Shown: in pieces, positions 35,167 to 46,811 of the stretch | Layout of the letters: each line of letters starts with the position of its first letter | Position numbering within the stretch: position 1 is the stretch's first letter | Assembly: GCF_011386835.1 (NCBI RefSeq) | Contig: NC_088796.1 | Span: forward strand, 68,523,468-68,587,467 | From: Chrysemys picta bellii | Taxonomy: Eukaryota; Chordata; Testudines; Emydidae | Direction: 5' to 3' | DNA: 64,000 nucleotides | Notes under the pieces: model-generated | What the model was told of the DNA's origin: nothing | The model's input: the letters and a program-made list of their open reading frames with translations, nothing else | The model's database searches: none | Made by a program: the position numbers and the translations under genes

Positions 35167-36668
35167 AGTTATTAAACACACATTGGTTAAATAATTTAAT
35201 TAACCAGTTACCCTGCTGCATTTTGTTCTTTAGATTTGTGTTCCTTAGTTAAAGTAGAGACTCGGATTATAATAAATTTGAGTTTTATTAGCCAAAATAG
35301 CTTTTAATTAAGAAAGAATTACAGAAAGAAAAATAAAGATGGTTATATGATAGTGTTTACAATGTCAAAATTAAATTCAACATGGGATGTTACCATTTGT
35401 AAATGATAATAAATCTGTTCAATCAATTGAAGGACTTCTTATACTCTTATTACAAAGGCGAGTTCCTAGTTCTGAACTAGTCTGGGCAGGTGATTTTGGT
35501 ATCATGGTGGAACTATGGATCCTTCAATATTGATCCTTATTTATCTTCAAGTTTATATGCCAATGTAATTATGAGTCTGCTCATGTCAGTTCAACCCAAA
35601 CCAGTCTAAAGCAGATATACAAATTTAGACAAGCTATTTTTTATCAAAAAATGTTAATATCAACATTACCTTACCAGGTGTTACTCATAACCAAGCTTTG
35701 CCACTTGTACACACACAAGCCTATCACACATTAAACCCAAAACATAATTAAGTAATTATTTTGCAGCTACTCTAACTTCTCGGGAATTTCACTACTGCTG
35801 TAAGCTCGTATGCCACTTTAACTAAAGTTTCAAATAGTGGTAAAAGCTTAAAAGCCAAAGCTGCTGCTTTTGTCTAAGAAGGTCTTGACCACAAATTGTG
35901 TGATTTTTGGGGTTGAACTCCTTGAAACACTCAGTTGTATTCAGAGCTAAGTTTTGCTGTAGGGAAGCACAGTTACCTATTACAATCAATGCTAAGTTTA
36001 GCTAGTGTAATGAGTTTCTCCAGCCTCAATGTTCTCAATTACTTCTTGATTTAGCATAACTTCTAGACAACTAAGGCTAAACTTGTTAGTAAAAGACAAA
36101 TACACATCATACATTTTAATCATTCAGAGAATTATAACTAACGCACATACTTTCGAAGTAGCATTTAGCTTAATGTAACCATGTTGTCACTTGGGTAAAC
36201 AATACACATATGTCATTTTTCTACTTATCAGTTTGAACTGGAATGAAGGTTGGTTTTCGAGTTCAGTTTTACAGTCGCAATGACTGGTTTTTCAAGATAG
36301 AATTCACTGCCATGACAGTTGTGTTCCTATTCACTTTCTGGATTTCACAGTGGTGTTCCTAGATCGGACTGTAAAAAAGAGTCAACAGGATACTTATCAG
36401 AGACAAGACTTGAGTTGTTACCAAGCTGGGGGTGCTCTCATTGGCCAGGCGATAACTGTCCTGCTCACATCAGTCCTCTCCTGCTCCCTCGTCCAGATGT
36501 TTCAGCTTCAAGGAGTAATGTGTTGAACAACACAGGGCATTTTATATGTTTTCTCCTGGGTGGCATGACCTGGTTCCTCTGCTTGACAAAGGTGATGTGG
36601 GACAATCAGAGTGACCCATGTTTCTGGCAAAGATCTGAAATATCCAACAAGCTATGTCTCCTCTTATG
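35167..36668. other. intergenic, nothing recognised
   Basis: AT-rich sequence to 36200, then a mixed block with one 137-codon + strand ORF (36319-36732). That ORF has no recognisable motif and its end runs into the MITE at 36669, so I do not call it a gene. Confidence 0.45.
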
Positions 36669-36758
36669 CAGGGCCAGCTCTAGGTTTTTTGCTGCCCCAA
36701 GCGGAAAAAACCCCAAACACCTCCGACAGTGAATCTGCCGAAGCTAGAGCCGGTCCTG
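36669..36758. mobile_element. short hAT-like MITE (CAGGGCCAGCTC ends)
   Basis: The ends CAGGGCCAGCTCTAGG and CTAGAGCCGGTCCTG are inverted. The flanks CTCTTATG (36661-36668) and TTCTTATC (36759-36766) agree at 6 of 8 bases, fitting a decayed hAT 8-bp duplication. It belongs to the same family as the longer copy at 45425-45681. Confidence 0.65.
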
Positions 36759-38789
36759 TTCTTATCGTCCAGTGAGAAAACAAGTTGTCTCCTTTATGGT
36801 TTCTTGCAGTGTTGTCTGGAAAATTCTGTTGTCTTCATGTAAAACATCTTGTCATACCAATTTGTGTAAGACATGTTAGACCACACACTGAGCACCTGCT
36901 GGCCTAATTCCCATCTTTAACCTATTTGGGGTGGGCCCTTTGAACTGTGATCCTTTGGCCAACTTTGCATGATTCCATGCTCTTTCCTTCAGCACTCTGC
37001 TGGCTGCAGGAAAGTTCATTTTGAAGTCAGAACAAAGTCTTTCTCTTCACACTCCTTGATGTTTCTGGCTTTAAGTAGTTCATGATGCAGCAATATAAAG
37101 TTATATAACCGTTTTGCTTGTTCTATCACCAGTAGAATATTATAATCAATGAAATAATACAAAACAACCGTATACCCTTCTATACCAGTGATTGATAATT
37201 CCCTACACCTTAGTGATAAAGTTAGTAGGTTTGCTTCATATGTGAAAGTCTTTCTGTGCAACTGCCAATCACAGTTGATCAGGCCTTTTGGTCATTTAGG
37301 TCTTATACCATTTTGGTTGGTTCACCTTAAAGATTTTCCCTTCACATTGGCTTCTCAGCATACCATTTTAATGTATCAGCTTCCTTAATTAAAAAAATAC
37401 CCTGTATATATCACTTTAAAGATCAGTCATATATTTCTTATTGATCCATTTGTATTTAAAATAGACAGCATGGTCCGAACTGTTTGCCATACTTCATGAT
37501 CAGATTGCCTAAGCAATGAAACAACCTCAAACTGAAGGGGATCTGTTTCAGAATGCCTTTAGGTAGCTTTAATATTCTGATATTGTTTCTTAAATCTTAG
37601 CATTTAAAAAAATTATTTTATCTGGTAATAAAACCATATAACTTAGGATACAGTAGATAAAGTTATATTTGATATAGTATGTTATAAATGTATAGGCATA
37701 AAATGTATAAAATATAAGAAAAGGCATAAAAAAGGAAGTTACTTCACAACTTAGCAAGAGTTTGTGGTTAAGCTTAGCTAGTTAGCTGTTGTAGTGATTC
37801 AGCCTACATCTCCTCTGTGTGAAACATAGAAAAACAGCATCTGTTGTTCGACATGTTTTGAAGGCTTAGGCCTAAGTTATGCCAAGATTCTGGTGTAATG
37901 TGGATGTCTGGCATTATTGTTATTAAGCTCCATATTTTCTATATCGTCACTATTGTATTACATGTGTTTGTAGTTGGTCTTTGGTTTCTCTGAGCTTGCT
38001 CAGGAACAGCAGGTTTGATACTGGGCAATAATTGGCTAGAATCGATGTATCTAAGGTTGGCTTATTCTGTGTTGGTTGGACTGTTGCACGTTTAAAGGAG
38101 GAAGGGAAAGATTACTTCCCTGAATGAGGTATTGTCTATTTCAGCCATGAGTGGCAGTTTCTCATGACATTCTTTCACTAGCCAGGAAAAGCATAGGCTG
38201 GATTCACAGGTCTTTCATCAAGACTCCATCAGTGTGTCCACTACTTCTTTTTAAATAGTTAATGTACTGAACTTTGGGAATGCAGGCAAGCTGTTTGTTG
38301 GCTGGTATAGGGAGAATAGATCCATGATATTTGAGAAGCTGTTTCAAACACACATGATCTTTTCAGCAAAAAAAAGAAAGGTAAATAGAATACTTTCTAG
38401 AAATCATTTATTTTTTTATATTGTTTACCCCATGTGACAGTGATCATGTCCTTTTTCTATGTAGTGTACAGGCCCATCCAGGCTGTACTCACTATATAAA
38501 TTCTGTTTGTATTTGGACTTTGGGGAAACAAATGTTTAAGGATATTCCATTAGGAGCTATTTATATGTTTGGAAAACTGTAACAATTCCTATAAAATGCT
38601 AAGGGACAAATCTTGAAAAGTGCTCAGCACCTCTGAGAATTTTGCCCTATATAATATAGCAATATAGTAATCCATGTTCTACAATAATAAGCTGTTTCTG
38701 ACTTAGTTTGTATCCAAATGTTCTTTTTCCAGATCTTTTAATTTAGAATTTCTGTGAATTAGGTTGCAGATTTTAGAGAGCTGAAATGT
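36759..38789. other. intergenic, nothing recognised
   Basis: AT-rich sequence with no supported ORF, repeat end or RNA gene. Confidence 0.4.
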
Positions 38790-38985
38790 TTAATCAAAGA
38801 TTTGGGCAATGAGTCCGGAAGTAAGGATTTTCACCCACCCACTGGCACAGTGGCAGCTGAACCATTCACATCTGATCCTTGTTGCCATGACAATGGCTCT
38901 GGTTTCTGTTTCATGCTTAGCATTTATTCTGCGCTTGCTCTTCTTCCTCAGAGCTTGATGCTCAGCTTGTTCCTGCTCCAAATAC
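38790..38985 (-). CDS. possible terminal exon of a convergent gene (TMEM232 candidate)
   Basis: On the minus strand a pyrimidine-rich tract (TTATCTTTTCTTTTTGTAAG) ends in AG at 38986. An open frame then begins YLEQEQAEHQALRKKSKRRI, continues NAKHETETRAIVMATRIRC, and stops with TAA at 38790-38792 after 64 further codons. The first half is strongly charged and helical, like a coiled-coil tail; the second half (WFSCHCASGWVKILTSG...) looks less protein-like, so a splice donor (for example GTGGGT near 38833) could cut it earlier. In amniotes the neighbour of MAN2A1 is, as I recall, TMEM232 in convergent orientation with its C terminus towards MAN2A1. I could not match residues to TMEM232 with confidence. 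A chance ORF is the alternative. Confidence 0.3.
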
Positions 38986-40460
38986 CTTACAAAAAGAAAA
39001 GATAAGATAAAGTTAATAGAAGACTAACAGCAAACAAGATAAGAAACATGACTGATAACTAAGTCTTCAAATAAAAATGATAACATGTGAATGCAGAATA
39101 GCTTAAACTTTAGGTCTGCAAGTGACCAGGCCTGTCAGGACATTTCCGCTTTCATAGAAAGAGTGGTATAAATTAGCAAGGGTCATGATGATTTCTTTGT
39201 ACTTTGAAATAAGATGTGTTTCAGCTCTGCTCTCATTTTATACCCGTGGACCTCTATAAGACAGTGTCCCACTGATGAGTGTTGATGAATCCTCAGACAA
39301 CAAAGACTGCAAGGTGTTGTTCACTTCTGTGCCAACTCAACTTGTATTTTGTACATTATTTCAATACTTCTGTTCAATGGAGTGAGCCAATCAACCAAAG
39401 CTGTGGCTCTGATCCCCACTTCCAGCCACTCCCAATGGCAAATTTAGGACTTGTAGTGAACCATCATTGCAGCTGCACTCATGGTAGTGATGGAGGTTGT
39501 AGTATAGACAGGACTTATGCATTTTTACCACTGTCTCATTTAGCTCTAAGCAGACTTAGATTACACTGGTAAACAATTTCTGGGCCCTCTGAATATCCTC
39601 TACCACTCTTGCAATTCTAAGAATTACAGGTGGTGAATTACAGGTTCTAAATTTCCCTGTGTAGCTGCAGTTCAAACAACTCATCATGTTGGTTATTTTA
39701 TTTAAATTTATGCAATCTGCCATGGGTACCTCATCATGGTTTTCACCAAATGGGCCTAGAGGAGGACTTATCGCCCCTTGCAGCCTTTCACGATTACTTG
39801 ATAAGCTTTCCTGAGAACATTGTCCAGAGCTGGCTACCTATGTCAAAAATTCCCGGTGTAAATTCTCATATAAATGCTTCCTGGCCAAAAAGTGTATAGG
39901 ACTCTCTAAAACAGTATTTGTTTTCCTTATAGCTTTTGGCTATCACAAACACAATATATCCTGCTTGATCTGTATCAGTGTGCATGGAATACATATTAGA
40001 AAAGCAAAGTTCCTAATTCTTCTACTCACGCCTGATAAAAATGTTATGTGGAGCAGACTCTGGCTCCTAGATTATGTTAGTATTAGTGGATCTCACTCTT
40101 TGGCTGTACAGATAACAGATATAGATATAGAGATATAGATAGATATATATATTAGTATCCTAAACATTTCCACTAAAATAAAGTAAAGCTGGTTCAAACA
40201 AAACTGGGTTCCTCTGCAAATCCATCCAACTAGGGGTCTCCTAGCACAAGCCCAAAATTCACACCTCAATCCACTTCAAACAGCTTTGCCATGCTATGGG
40301 GAAATGTTACATCATTATGATGGTGGCCAAGAGGGAATCTGCCCAAAAGAGAGAGTGGGAGGTATGTTTGGATGTTTTCCCCAATGTTCCTCGGGTTACT
40401 TCCAAAGAGTTCTGCCATCTTGTCCCCTGAACAGAGGGGCACTGTAGCATGAAATGAATG
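38986..40460. other. intergenic, with (ATAGAT)-rich microsatellite
   Basis: Mostly featureless. A short AGATATAGATATAGAG/ATATATAT tract lies at 40117-40152. Confidence 0.4.
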
Positions 40461-40464
40461 CTAA

Positions 40465-40670
40465 TAAATGAACTTCCTAACTGTAAGAACAGCACGACAA
40501 TGGAACAGACTACCCTGAGAGAGTGTGGAATCTCCTTCACTGGAGGTTTTCAAAAGAAGGCTGGATAGCCATCTGTCTTGGATGGTTTAGACGCAACAAA
40601 TCATGCCTCTTGGGAGGGGGTTAGACTAGATGACCTTTGCTGTCCCTTCTAACCCTATGATTCTATGAAT
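40465..40670 (+). mobile_element. CR1 LINE 3' tail
   Basis: It ends with TTAGACTAGATGACCTTTGCTGTCCCTTCTAACCC and CTATGATTCTATGAATG, the CR1 terminal repeat. Upstream, TCCTTCACTGGAGGTTTTCAAAAGAAGGCTGGATAGCC is the end of the coding region. It is 5'-truncated to about 200 bases. Confidence 0.8.
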
Positions 40671-41739
40671 GCTAATAAAATCTTTGTCACATCATGTATT
40701 TGACTGTATATCCTATATCGTTTACAGAAAAGCTATTTTTGGCATATTTTAGAGACATTTTCCAAAAATTTATTGGTTATTTTTATATCAATTCACCTGT
40801 ACAGTCAGAATACTTTACCAAGAGGTCACATATGCAGACCTCAGAGGGAGAGGGGAAAATCTAAGTAATACATTTTTAGAACTTCCACTTCCGTCAGCTT
40901 TTCCATTTTAAAAAGGCACAATTTCAAAAGTTCGTTCACTTAGGACTCTCCAGAACTACAAGCAAATGTAGCCATTGGAAAGCCGGTGCCTCCTCTTCCT
41001 ACTGGTTAAATGATCCATGTTTAGTCATGCTGGATTGCTAGCTAGTAGACCTTCAATTTTCCATAGTGCAGGTCAGAATATTGACTGTTCAATGCCTCAG
41101 GCCAGTATTTAGGTTGGGGAAAGGGGGTGGGGGTGGGTTGGGGATTGTGTGTGAAAGCTACAATAGTTCATTTAGGTTCTCACTTTAATGGCAAGTCAGC
41201 TGTGATGTTTCTTTCCTCAGAGAATGTTTTAAAGAGTCAGAAAGGAGTAAATAACCTTGGTTAAAATCCTGGACCTTTGAAGTCAATGGCAAAATTTCCA
41301 TTTATTTTAGTGGTGCCTGGATTTTCACCCCTTATGTCAGAAGCAATGTGTCTTGCTTCACTCATGGATGCCTGACTCACCTTTGCACCATAGTATGCCA
41401 CTCAGAAATCTTAATGGATCACAATAACCAGAAATAACGGTCTCTGAGGTTGGGGTGCATATCTGTGTTGTGGAGCTGCTCAGGGGAAATTGTCCTATGA
41501 AGAAATGTATGTGTATGTTTATATCAGAATGGTGGAGATGAATTACAAGTGGCCTGGCTAAATCACAAAATCCTGCATCTGGGAAAATAAGGCCTAAAGT
41601 TTTGAGATGTTCATTCCGACTAGTTGAGATATGGGGTCTTCCAAAAATAGATCTGTCGGGTGAAAGTATCCATATGATCATGGCTTGTCATTTACTTCAC
41701 TATTTTAATTATTTTGTTTGTTTGCATCACATCATTGAC

Positions 41740-44220
41740 TCATTCAATCTGTGATCCACTCTAACCCCCAGTACTACTACCTAGCCAGTTATTCACCATT
41801 ATGTATTTGTGCATTTGATTTTTCCTTCATAAGTGTAGTACATGGCACTTGCATTTCATCTTGTCGATGTCAGACCATTTCTGTAATTGGTCAAGGTTGT
41901 TTTGAATTCTAATCCTGTCCTTCACAATCTTTACAACCTCACCCACCTTGGTCTCATCCAAGTCATTCAGGAAAATATTGAATAGTACTGAACCCTGTAG
42001 ATACACCCTCTAGTAGAATCTCACTAGATACACCCTCCCAGTTTGAGAGCAAACCTTTGATAATTACTCCTTGATTATGGTCTTTCAACTAGTTGGGCAC
42101 CCCATCTTATAGTTATTTCATCTAGATGACATTTTCCTAGTTTGCAGATGTGAATGTCATGTGGGACTGTGTCAAAAGCCTCACTAAAATCAAGATGTAT
42201 CATGTCAACTGCTTCCCTCCATCCACTAGGCCAGTAAACACTATCAAATAAGGAAATTAGGTTGGTGTAGGCTGGTAGTCCTAAATGCCAGCTGGGAACA
42301 AATAATCAAGTTCAGCTTAGTTTCTGTACCTTTCTTTGGGGCTTTGATTATTGTCTTCCCAAACAAAAAATGTGGGTTCTGACTGGGGCCCTCTGCCTTG
42401 TGTTAGCTTCTGAGCAGAGACTTCCCCTACACTGTGGGAGGATCCACAGTCCCACCTGCCTGTAGCCTCCTGCTCTGATTATAGGAAAGTTTGGTCCCTA
42501 TTCTCTCCTGTTTTCACCCTCCCTGTCATGGAGCTTGGCCCTCCTTTTATATTGTCCATTTGAGTGTGTGGACAATCATGAGGTACTTTAAAGTCCCCCA
42601 TTACTACAAGGTCTTGTGTTGTGGATATTTCTGTTGTTTGTTCTAGAAATGCCTCATCCATGTCCTCTTCCTGATTTGGTGAACTGTTACCATGACATCA
42701 TCCCTATCTCCCCCCACCCCCTTTATCTTTACCCAGAGACTTTCAACTGGTTTGACTCTCACTTCTTTCTGGACCTCAAAACAAGTGTATATATTTTTGA
42801 TGCTACACCCCTCCCTTTGTTTCTTTCCTGTCCTCCCTTAACAAGCCATATCCCTATAAACCAATATTCCAGTTATGAGGTTTATCCCACCAACTCTCTG
42901 TGATGCCAATTAAATCCATAAATTAGCTTCTGGACTAATACTTCCAGTTCTTCCTGTTAATTCCCAATATTCCTTCCATTTGTGTATAGACACCTGAGAT
43001 GATGAGATGATTTCCCCACGTCTTTCACTCTTGTGGCTTCTATTACCTTATTATAATTTTCAATGGCCCTCCCCCAAATCTAGCTCTCTGTTAAGGTTGC
43101 CTTTTTATGCTTACCTGTACCTTTTGTCACCTGCCTTCTTTGAATTTAGTTTAAAGCTCTTCTTACTTGGTTGGCAAGTCAGTGTGTGAAGATGCTCTTC
43201 CCTTTCTTGTCCATCTCTTCCTAGCAGTCCTCCTTCCCAGAACAGAATCCCATAGTTGAGGAAGCTGAAGTCCTCCCATCAACACCATCTGTGCAGCTAT
43301 GCATTCATCTCCAGAATGCACATGTTCCTGTCTAATGAATGCCTTACCCTCAACCAGGAGGATGGATGAGAATACCTGTGTCCTTTACTACTTCACCCTT
43401 GTTCCCAGAGCCCTGTGGTCACTGTTGATCTGCTCAGGGTCAGACCTGGCAGTATCATTAGTGCCTACATGGATGAGCAGCACGGGACAGTGGTCAAAGG
43501 GACGGATGCACCTCAGCAACCTTTTTGTAACATCTCAGATGTGGGCTTTCAGCAGGCAGTGCACAACTCGGAACATCATGTCATGTTGGCAGATGGATGC
43601 CTCTGGGACTCGCTTCTGAGGGAGACAATCACCAGCACCTTATGTCATGATTCTCCAAGCCTTGGTGGCTTCCCCTCCTCCGCCATTGGTGTCTATTCCT
43701 CACCTCCTGTTGCCAGTATAGTGTACCAGTTCTTGACTGTGATGGACAAAGGACCTGGGTGGGGTATGGAAAACATTCTACTACCTTAGGTGGCCAGCAG
43801 TCAGGTCTCCTTCCTCCTCTGGTGTCACTGCAGGCATCTGTAGTCAGCTAATGTCCTCCATCCCAAATGGTTCCATGTACATCCTGCCAATGAAGTTCTT
43901 GTGCTCCTGCATGCTACACAGACAAGCAACCTCCTCCAGCACCTCACTTACCTGCTTCCTAAGGGACTCCACCAACAGATGCCTCTCATGTCAGGTGGTT
44001 TCCCCTTCCTGGCTTTCATCAGCATGGACAGGCCACATTTCCAGCAAGTCAAGACCAGGGCCTGAGTTGAAGCCACCAGGGTCAGAATACCTGTTTGGTG
44101 GGGACCCCCACAGGTGCAGGCAGGAGAAGCTAGCAGTGGTGTTGGTAACATGCCATTGTCATCCAATTGTGATTTCTTCTTGTGTTGCTTGTTCTTTCAC
44201 CCATATTTTTTTAATTTTGT
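41740..44220 (-). mobile_element. old CR1 LINE, near full length, with ORF1 esterase
   Basis: On the minus strand, reading from the right, this includes ORF1: DVTKRLLRCIRPFDHCPVLL followed by IHVGTNDTARSDPEQI at about 43428-43535 is the SGNH-hydrolase (esterase-like) domain of CR1 ORF1 with its GTND block intact. Next come the endonuclease (complement of AAGTCCCCCATTACTACAAGG near 42592-42612, the GDF block), then RT (complement of GTGGGACTGTGTCAAAAGCCTC near 42160-42182, the FDTVSH block) and the post-FADD region near 41880. Frames are broken throughout. At about 2.5 kb it lacks parts internally, but it is the only copy here with ORF1. Confidence 0.7.
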
Positions 44221-45416
44221 AGCTGCTCAATCAGAATTTCGCCTCCCACCTTTAGTACCTCTGCTTGATGAGTTCAGCAAAGTAAAAATATATCTCCCGT
44301 TCCTTTTGCCTTCCTTCTCTTCACCGTCACCAAGTCCTAATACTCTACCACATTTTAGAACATCTGTTGCTGACCAAGTAGCGTCTTAAAGGCTAAGTCT
44401 GACAAGTTTTTCTTCTGAACTGATAGCAACTTTTCCACAGATCATGGAGACCTGTTAATTTGAAAGGTTTGGGATTTCTTTTCCTGTAGATGCAGATGTG
44501 CTGTCTCAACTATCTTCTGTTGTTGTTGTTTGTTATATAATTTATGTTGTCGTAGCACATACAGACCCCGTTTTGCTAAGCCCAGTGCAGACACACTCCC
44601 TGCTCTAAAAAGTTTGCAGTGTATTTTGAAACAACATACAAGTGAGGGTCTTCCCCCATGCCATTTGTGACAGTAATAAGGTCCCACAGAGATGGAGGCC
44701 AGCTTATATATATTATCACAGTTGCAGAACTAGCTGCACCTCTGTTTTCTTCCTAGTCTCTCTGAGTGCAATGGGACCCAAGGACCACCTGAAGTCAACT
44801 GGCAGAGGGCACAGAGGGTTCAGCAAAAGAATGTCATGTAAAGTCTCTAATGAATGCCTGTGTCTCACTGGTCATCATAATCATGTATGTACAGCAAACA
44901 CGTGAGGAGTTATGTACACATTCTGAAAAATATGTTCTCTAGGCCTTGTTGGGTAAAGGCAGGTCACTCAAACAGACAAATTTCTCCAGTCAGGAGGTGG
45001 GAGACACTTATCTTCTGGTGGACCATTGTGTATTGAGTGTCTTACAATAGAAGTCTATTAGTCAAATGCTAATGAAGAGCTTGCAGAGACTTCAGAAGGA
45101 AATTAACAAAAGGTAAACAGCAAGGGGAGGGGGACCCAGTTTTCAGGTGAGCATCAAAGGCCTGGTCTGGTATAACTGAGGGTGCAAAGAGACACCCTGG
45201 CATCATTCAGTCTGAGAATACAAGTTACCAGTGCACTTCATTTTATGAAAGGGGTTCTCAGCCTTTTTGGTTGAAAACACTGGGGAAAAGGACTTGAGGT
45301 AAGTTACCTGTAGAAGACAGGGGAATGTCCTGTCAATTAAGGTTCTCATCTAGAAAATGTATTATGATTTTGTTTTGTATGTAACCGTTTGTTTCCAATA
45401 TTCTTTCTTACTATCA
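44221..45416. other. intergenic, nothing recognised
   Basis: Mixed composition; short ORFs on both strands without motifs. Confidence 0.4.
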
Positions 45417-45424
45417 TTTGAATC

Positions 45425-45681
45425 CAGGGCTGGCTCCAGGCACCAGCGTAGCAAGCAGGTGCCTGGGGCAGCCAATGAAGAGGGGGGCGGCATGTCCAGC
45501 TCTTCGGCGACAATTCAGCGGCGGGGCCATCACTCCCTCTCAGAGGGAAGGACCTGCCGCCAAATTGCTGCGGTAGAATGAAGTGGCGGTAGAGCTGCCG
45601 CCGCTTGCAATTGCGGCTTTATTTTTATTTTTTTTTGGTTTTGCGCTGCTTAGGGCGGCAAAAATGCTAGAGCCGGCCCTG
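45425..45681. mobile_element. hAT MITE with perfect 8-bp target duplication
   Basis: The ends CAGGGCTGGCTCCAGG and CTAGAGCCGGCCCTG are inverted. The flanks are identical: TTTGAATC at 45417-45424 and at 45682-45689. An 8-bp duplication is the hAT signature. The interior is GC-rich with a T-rich tract at 45621-45638; there is no transposase. Same family as 36669-36758. Confidence 0.9.
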
Positions 45682-46289
45682 TTTGAATCTCTGTTATTGA
45701 TAATAAACTTGTTCATGTTCTTCTTCTTCTCTCTCTCTCTCAGCGCTCTGTGTTAAGTGGAGTGGTGATACCGAGTGGAATCCCTGTAAGCTGGTGTGTA
45801 CTATTCCTTTGGGAGTAGTGACTCTGAGAGTTTTCAGTGGAACAGGAGCTTAGCACTCCAGACGGATGCTTGGAGGACTGGGGTTGGTGTGTGCCTATCA
45901 CTAACCTGTAAAGAGAAAGTGAGGTCTGTGAAGGCCTGGAAGGCACTGCTTGTGTTGCCAGAGTGGTGGAGTCAGGAAATTGACCCACAGCAGGCACAGA
46001 CAAGACTTCCTCATGCTAAAGGCAGGTGATACCAAGGTACCTCACAACGCTGGGCATTGCTGGGAAGCATCACATGCACTCTTCTCCCCCCCCCCCCCTC
46101 CCGGTCTCAGTCCTTTTCCTTTCCTTTTCCCCACACAAACCGGGCCATGATCTATGGTGTCCTGTGTATCAACTGTGCTTGCCCAGTAGGTCTGACTGGG
46201 TTTGGAGGCTGCAATTCTTTCTGTGAGGTGTCTGACAAAGGAGAGGCGTATGTATTGACCAAACAGCTTTCTTAAAACCAATGTGTCGT

Positions 46290-46811
46290 TTGTTTTAACA
46301 GTGGGGGAAAAGCTTAACTGACTTTAAGACTGAGTTTGATAAGTTTATGGAGGGGATGGTACGATGGGACTGCCTACAATTGCACGGGGCCCATCAGCAA
46401 TTACCAGTAGCAAAAATCCCCAACAGCTGGTGATGGGACTCTAAATGGGAAGGGCTCAGAGTTACTACAGGGAATTCTTTCCAAGGTATCTGCCTAGTGG
46501 GTTTTGCCCACATTGCCATATTTGGGGTCAGGAAGGAATTTTCCCCAGGTCAGATTGGCAAAGATGCTAGGGGGGTTTTTCACCTTCCTCTGCAGCCACA
46601 GGGCCTGGGTCACTTGCATGTTTAAACTAGAGTAAATGATGAATTCTCTGTAACTTGAAGTCTTTAAACCATGATTTGAGGACTTCAGTAACTCAGCCAG
46701 AGGTTAGGGGTCTGTTACAGGAGTGGGTGGGTGAGGTTCTATGGCCTGCAATGTGCAGGAGATGAGACTAGATGATCATGATGGTCCCCTCTGACTTTAA
46801 AGTCTATGAGG
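46290..46811 (+). mobile_element. CR1-type LINE 3' end, long-tail subfamily
   Basis: It contains TTTGATAAGTTTATGGAGGGGATGG, then CAGGAAGGAATTTTCCCCAGG and the terminal GAGACTAGATGATCATGATGG and CCCCTCTGACTTTAAAGTCTATGAG. This is a CR1-related 3' UTR known to be long in reptiles. It is 5'-truncated just after the last codons of ORF2. Confidence 0.65.

Noticed and set aside
36319..36732. 137-codon plus-strand ORF
   Set aside because: No recognisable domain, no splice context that I trust, and its last part is MITE sequence.
43299..44222. Plus-strand ORFs of 106-124 codons
   Set aside because: They are complements of the old CR1 ORF1 on the minus strand, where the esterase motif can be read.
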